DNA of 64,000 nucleotides from Ectocarpus siliculosus (taxonomy: Eukaryota > Sar > Phaeophyceae > Ectocarpales > Ectocarpaceae): the NCBI GenBank assembly GCA_000310025.1, contig FN648398.1, forward strand, positions 106,757 to 170,756, in the 5' to 3' direction. Positions 59,651-64,000 of this stretch are shown piece by piece. Numbering within the stretch: the stretch's first letter is position 1; every line of letters begins with the position of its first letter. Below the pieces are notes generated by a model. That model made no database searches and was not told where the DNA came from. It saw only the letters and a list, made by a program, of their open reading frames with translations. The translations under genes were made by a program, and so were the position numbers.

Positions 59651-60392
59651 AAGCTTATATGATGATGGTTACCTCAGGAAAGCTCACGCTTGGTCAAGTG
59701 AGGGCATCGTGGATTTTCGTGCGGCCGTTCAGTCTGGTGATGGTTGTGTTTGGTGTTGGCGGGGTGCGACGCGGCTAGCAGCTGCGGCGGCTGTGACGAT
59801 GGATGATGAAATCGACGGCCGTAGACACCATCCATCATCGTATGATACAATAGATGTGTTTTCTCCCGAGTGTGATCTAGAAGGAGGCCTGCAGTAAGTT
59901 CCAATGAATGACCCGGACACGTGAACGCACACGAGCACTTGTTTGCTTCCTTTGCTGCGCCGGTCGGCTAAATATAACCGCGCCACCTCGTTCATTTCAT
60001 AACAAGTTGATTGGTAAGTTGAGAACTTGAGGGCTTGGTATCCACGAACCAGACTGACTTGAAGAACTTGTCCCTACCAACACTCACTTTGTCTTCCAGA
60101 CTGCACTGACTGATGGAATTCAGTGAACTCCGTAGTAAGTTGTGTACGAGATAGTGCCATATACGAGGAGCTAGCATAGGGTTGGGCGGTGCATTACTTT
60201 CTTGTGTGAGTGGTCTGATTACTAGTGCATGAAGTAGTTGGAAGGGCTCCCGATGACTTCACTTCATTCTGTATCCATTCGAAGTGCACTCACGACCAAC
60301 AACCACAATGGTGGCGTGGGTGAGTGAGTTGTCATCCCGCCAGACGGTGACGACGGCGTTCGCGTGTAGTGTGTTATTAAAGATTGGTTTTG

Positions 60393-60437
<45 letters not shown>
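60393..60437. repeat. (CT)n microsatellite
   Basis: About 22 CT units in non-coding DNA. Confidence 0.95.
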
Positions 60438-60440
<3 letters not shown>

Positions 60441-63400
60441 ACGGGCAGAAGAAGGGGTTGGTTGCTTTAACAATATTACGGCTGACTTACTTAGTTAACC
60501 TGCGAGGTGCCGAAAATTGTTTATTATGTGCTTCATCGATTCACTCGTCATCATCTTGGTTGTCATCCACCACATGGTTCGCAAAGGTGGCGTGTATGTA
60601 ATATGTGGTATGGTATGCACATAAAATGTCCATCGGATCGGTTGACGCGATGAATGAGTGTTTCATTCCCACATCCATGCATAGACTCAACTACAATTAT
60701 GTCGGAGGCCTGAGACGCAAGAGTTCAACCTCTAAAAGCAAGACGTTTTGTTTCGGTGCATCATCAGTTCGCGGTCGCCTTGAGACTTTTTTTTTCGCCG
60801 GCTGTTGCCCGCTGCAGCGGGCCAGTCTCTGGATCCCGGCGCCCCTGTCGGGAGCTCGAAACTCCAAAGGCGAGTAGAGTTACAGCACGGTGAATGTACG
60901 AACCACTATTATTTCAGTCATTGAGCTAGATAGACGTTGCGGTGCGGTAAATCGGTTTCAATTGTTTTTAAATGGGGTTTTAACATTTTTTTCGGCCGTC
61001 TTCGCCGACGTGGGCGTGCCACCTCTCACGATCACAGCGCCCCTGTCGCGAGCTCTAGACTCCAAGGGCGAGCCGAGTTACAGCACCGTGAAGTAAGACT
61101 AAATCTCCTGCATCCGGGCGCGTCTACGGTAGGGACTGTCTGTCAGAAGAATCACGAATTTCATTGGACGAGATTTTGGAAAACGTCAACTCATTAACCA
61201 TGACCGACCACCACGCACGTTGTTGTTACATGTAGCACCGACGGCGGATTATGTTGTATTTGTGCGGCGTGGTGTCGACTAGATTCGACAGACTACTGTC
61301 GTCACCTTCTCCAGCGTAAGCAACGCTAACTGAAGTAATTACTTCCAAGTCCTCACTCACGTGCATCGTGTATCTTCACGTACGTACATGCACACGGCAA
61401 CGTATATATGCCTGAAATACACACCCACCCGCCAAGTGCCAAGTACATACATACAGGTCTACTTTCATTCGCTTGTGCTTTGAGTTTTCCAACATCACAT
61501 GCATTGCGTGCACACCGTGAACTTCAAGTTTGTTTTTTGTCTTCTTCTGTAATAATACTGCCAACGACACGCTGTGGTATTGAAGGTGCTGCTGTAGCCT
61601 CTACATACAGTGCCATAATATATAGGTGAACGTCTTTTCCAGCTCCGTGCCCTTGGTATGCTGTGCACAGTCTTCACCCACCACCCTTCCTTTCAGCGTA
61701 ATACTGAGCTCCTGGCGCCCGAGCCTGGAGACCTTGTAATATATAATATTATGACGAGGAAGCAGGGGCATATCGTAACTATTAATAGTGTGCATATCTT
61801 CGGCGGTATCTATAACAGTCACCGCACATGCCATCCATGCACGGCGGATCGTTTTGGCCTCTACATCTTAAAGCCAGCCCCGTTTATTTTTTTTTTATTC
61901 TTTTTTTTCACCATTGGAAGGTTCAACCCTTTTTGAGTCGAAAAGGGGAACAGATTCATTAGACTACGCATAGTTGACCATCGAATATTAACTACTTGCT
62001 CAATGTATGGGCTCGGTCGGACTCATGTCTCTCCGTCTCCGTCTCCATGAATGAATGGAACCCGGATTACTCGTTCTGAACATGTGCCCACCCACCATAA
62101 TTTGTATGTGCATCCAGCGGATGAAAAACCAATAGATCTTCGTATGTAGGAATCTTCACTACTATGACATCCCCGTGTTACCCCCTTGCCGGTGAACCGC
62201 ACAGAGTAGGGTAGACTCGGGTATGGCCGAAAGTCCCGCGGGGTCACAGATGTCAATATCAACAGGTTGGGGTTACTTGGGGGTGGTTCGCAAGGGTGCC
62301 CCTTGGGCCGCGGATGCGGGCCCTTTGGGCCGTATCTGGAACATTTTTTTGGAATTTTTAACGGTGTCCCTGCACGACTGCTATGGTTGGTGCGGTAGTA
62401 ACTCCGCAACGGAACACAGGAAGGAGACAGTACGTCCCGTCACTCGCCTGCTCACACGTCTCACAGTTCCCACCACCTCCACAGCCGCAAATAAATATCT
62501 CCCGAGAATTACTTCTGCTTCTTCTCCTCGAAACAACAAGTGGAGCTTCTCACCGGCCATCAAGCTTGGCGGTGCGGCAACTCGTGCGGCAAGCAGCAAG
62601 GTAGGCCTGATCCCACCCACGCATACATCACAATCCCACACGGCACGAACAACTCTACATAACTCTGCTGTTTGAACAACACACACACCTGCTTGTGGGC
62701 CACAGCACGGTGCCCAATCGCGCACCTAACTGACTGATCCGCAAACAGCACACACAGAGGAGTTCATAGATCCGCAGACGATAGAACTAAGTGGATGGGT
62801 CGCGCGGTCGTCCGTAAGTTATACTTCTATGTCGGTCGACAGAACACCAGCGGCGGACTGTTTACAGCGCCCCGCAAAGGCAAGAGCCATCGCGACAAAC
62901 AATCGCGCACAACCGGTTAAAAACCGTATCCTGCTCGGCGGTGACTGGTAAGTAATGCATACACTAGTTAGTTCTTCTTCGGTTGCCATCTCCTCCCATG
63001 CCTGCACCTCCCATTCCTGCCGGCAGCGTGCATTGTAGAGCGTGTAGAGCGGCGTCCCGCCCTTCCGGCCCGTTGCCCCAGTTAGCCGCATCTATCTGCC
63101 GCCGGAACAGCGCGGGCGGCTAATTAAATCCCACCCTGGTGGTCGGCGCCGAACATACAATTAAGGAATCATATAAACACACACAGAAATACAATGTTTT
63201 TTTTTCCCGACCTGTTGGAGAGTCGGAGCAACAAAAAGTGGCAAACTGGCTGATTCTGGGATCCGGTAGGCTGCATAATATCTGGCTACCTGCCGGCAGG
63301 CATTTTCCTTGAGGATCCATTTTTCGATTGGCAATTGCGGGGTTGGTTGAGGCTTGAGGTGTGTGCTTACTTAGCTGTTGACGACAGGCGATGCTGCCTT

Positions 63401-64000
63401 TGGTGCTCTCTTAAGATCAAACCATCTACTACGCAGTTCACCCTCGTTGTGTGTACTGATCGAGTTGTTGCGCTGTTGAGGCAGCTGGCCAGCTTGCGCC
63501 GAGGGGTATTTTTTTCTGCCGCCCTTTGGCCGCACCTCGCCGCAGCTGGTCCAGGTGCCGTGGTTGTTGTTCCGGAGTATGAGTGAGTGATAGGTCACTC
63601 ACTCACTTCATCTGATCTGTCGACCACAGCAACGCATCCGGGGACGCGCTGTGTGCCCGGCCCTCTCACGACCAACACGCACCTATTTATGTGTCCCTGC
63701 ATGACCGATAACTCACATCCGGCCCAGACACAGAGCGGCTGGGCAGCGCAGTGGTGACTTTGTGGCGTGCGCGTAAATTCGATGATCGTGATATATTTAA
63801 ATTTGCCCGCTTCCACAAAATCGACCGCTGCTGCGTCCATCAATCGTCCGCCTTCTTTGTCGCGTTCTTTTGTGTCGCTCATCAGCACTACACTGTACGA
63901 GTGTACGAGTGAGGATCCGAGGACAAGAGCCGTGATGAATGGAATTTCTCCCGAACGCACCATCTCAGGAGCTTGGGTGTTGGACTTATCTAGGTCAGCT

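Larger units (their letters stand above)
56728..64000. other. Gene-poor tail, no gene recognised
   Basis: No frame here joins into a recognisable protein. It contains an artefact beside a gap (59171-59650), a CT microsatellite and a duplicated GC-rich segment at about 60836 and 61032. A gene of unfamiliar type could still be present. Confidence 0.5.

Noticed and set aside
59020-59897. Gly/Phe/Pro-rich frames around the third gap
   Set aside because: They are homopolymer artefact sequence.
1-64000. CRISPR arrays, prokaryotic operons, phage genes
   Set aside because: The repeats lack regular spacers and all genes are intron-containing nuclear genes.

Overview
This is nuclear DNA of an intron-rich eukaryote with flagellated cells. 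I infer a stramenopile, most likely a brown alga of the Ectocarpus type. The reasons are long introns (several hundred bases to 4 kb), a plant-like AP2 domain next to chromatin-reader domains, long Ala/Gln/Gly/Ser-rich protein stretches, and two cilia genes. The species is inferred; no marker gene fixes it. Three 100-base runs of N (15469-15568, 38661-38760, 59071-59170) mark scaffold joins.

Four protein genes can be rebuilt from spliced exons. (1) 3579-24574, minus strand: IFT80, an intraflagellar transport IFT-B subunit, with 17 exons recognised and about 772 residues. (2) 27445-29477, plus: SSNA1/DIP13, a small coiled-coil microtubule protein of cilia and centrioles, 3 exons, 111 residues. 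Genes 1 and 2 stand head to head. (3) 32671-43417, plus: a chromatin or transcription factor of about 1,780 residues that joins a bromodomain, a PWWP-like domain and an AP2/ERF DNA-binding domain. (4) 46461-56727, plus: a RING-H2 protein with two predicted membrane segments, about 1,350 residues, probably a ubiquitin ligase.

The most striking content is inside IFT80 intron 5 (13905-17361). It holds a cluster of spliceosomal snRNA genes: U2 (a decayed copy), U1, U5, U2 and U1. They form two convergent U2/U1 modules with U5 between them. All five share an upstream element close to TTGGCGCAGACCAAA. In four of them this lies 72-80 bases before the RNA start, with a TATA-like box in between. This is a self-contained set of promoters for splicing RNAs nested in an intron that the same RNAs must help remove.

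The remaining sequence is introns and intergenic DNA. It carries two families of short inverted-repeat elements (MITE-like), a dispersed repeat of about 115 bases, a degenerate tandem repeat that copies an IFT80 splice donor, microsatellites and tRNA-like relics. The last 7 kb (56728-64000) has no gene I can recognise. It contains an artefact next to the third gap: a corrupted second copy of sequence lying just before it.

Of 34 introns placed, 30 fall between codons (phase 0), 4 are phase 2 and none is phase 1. Two introns appear to use GC-AG rather than GT-AG borders.
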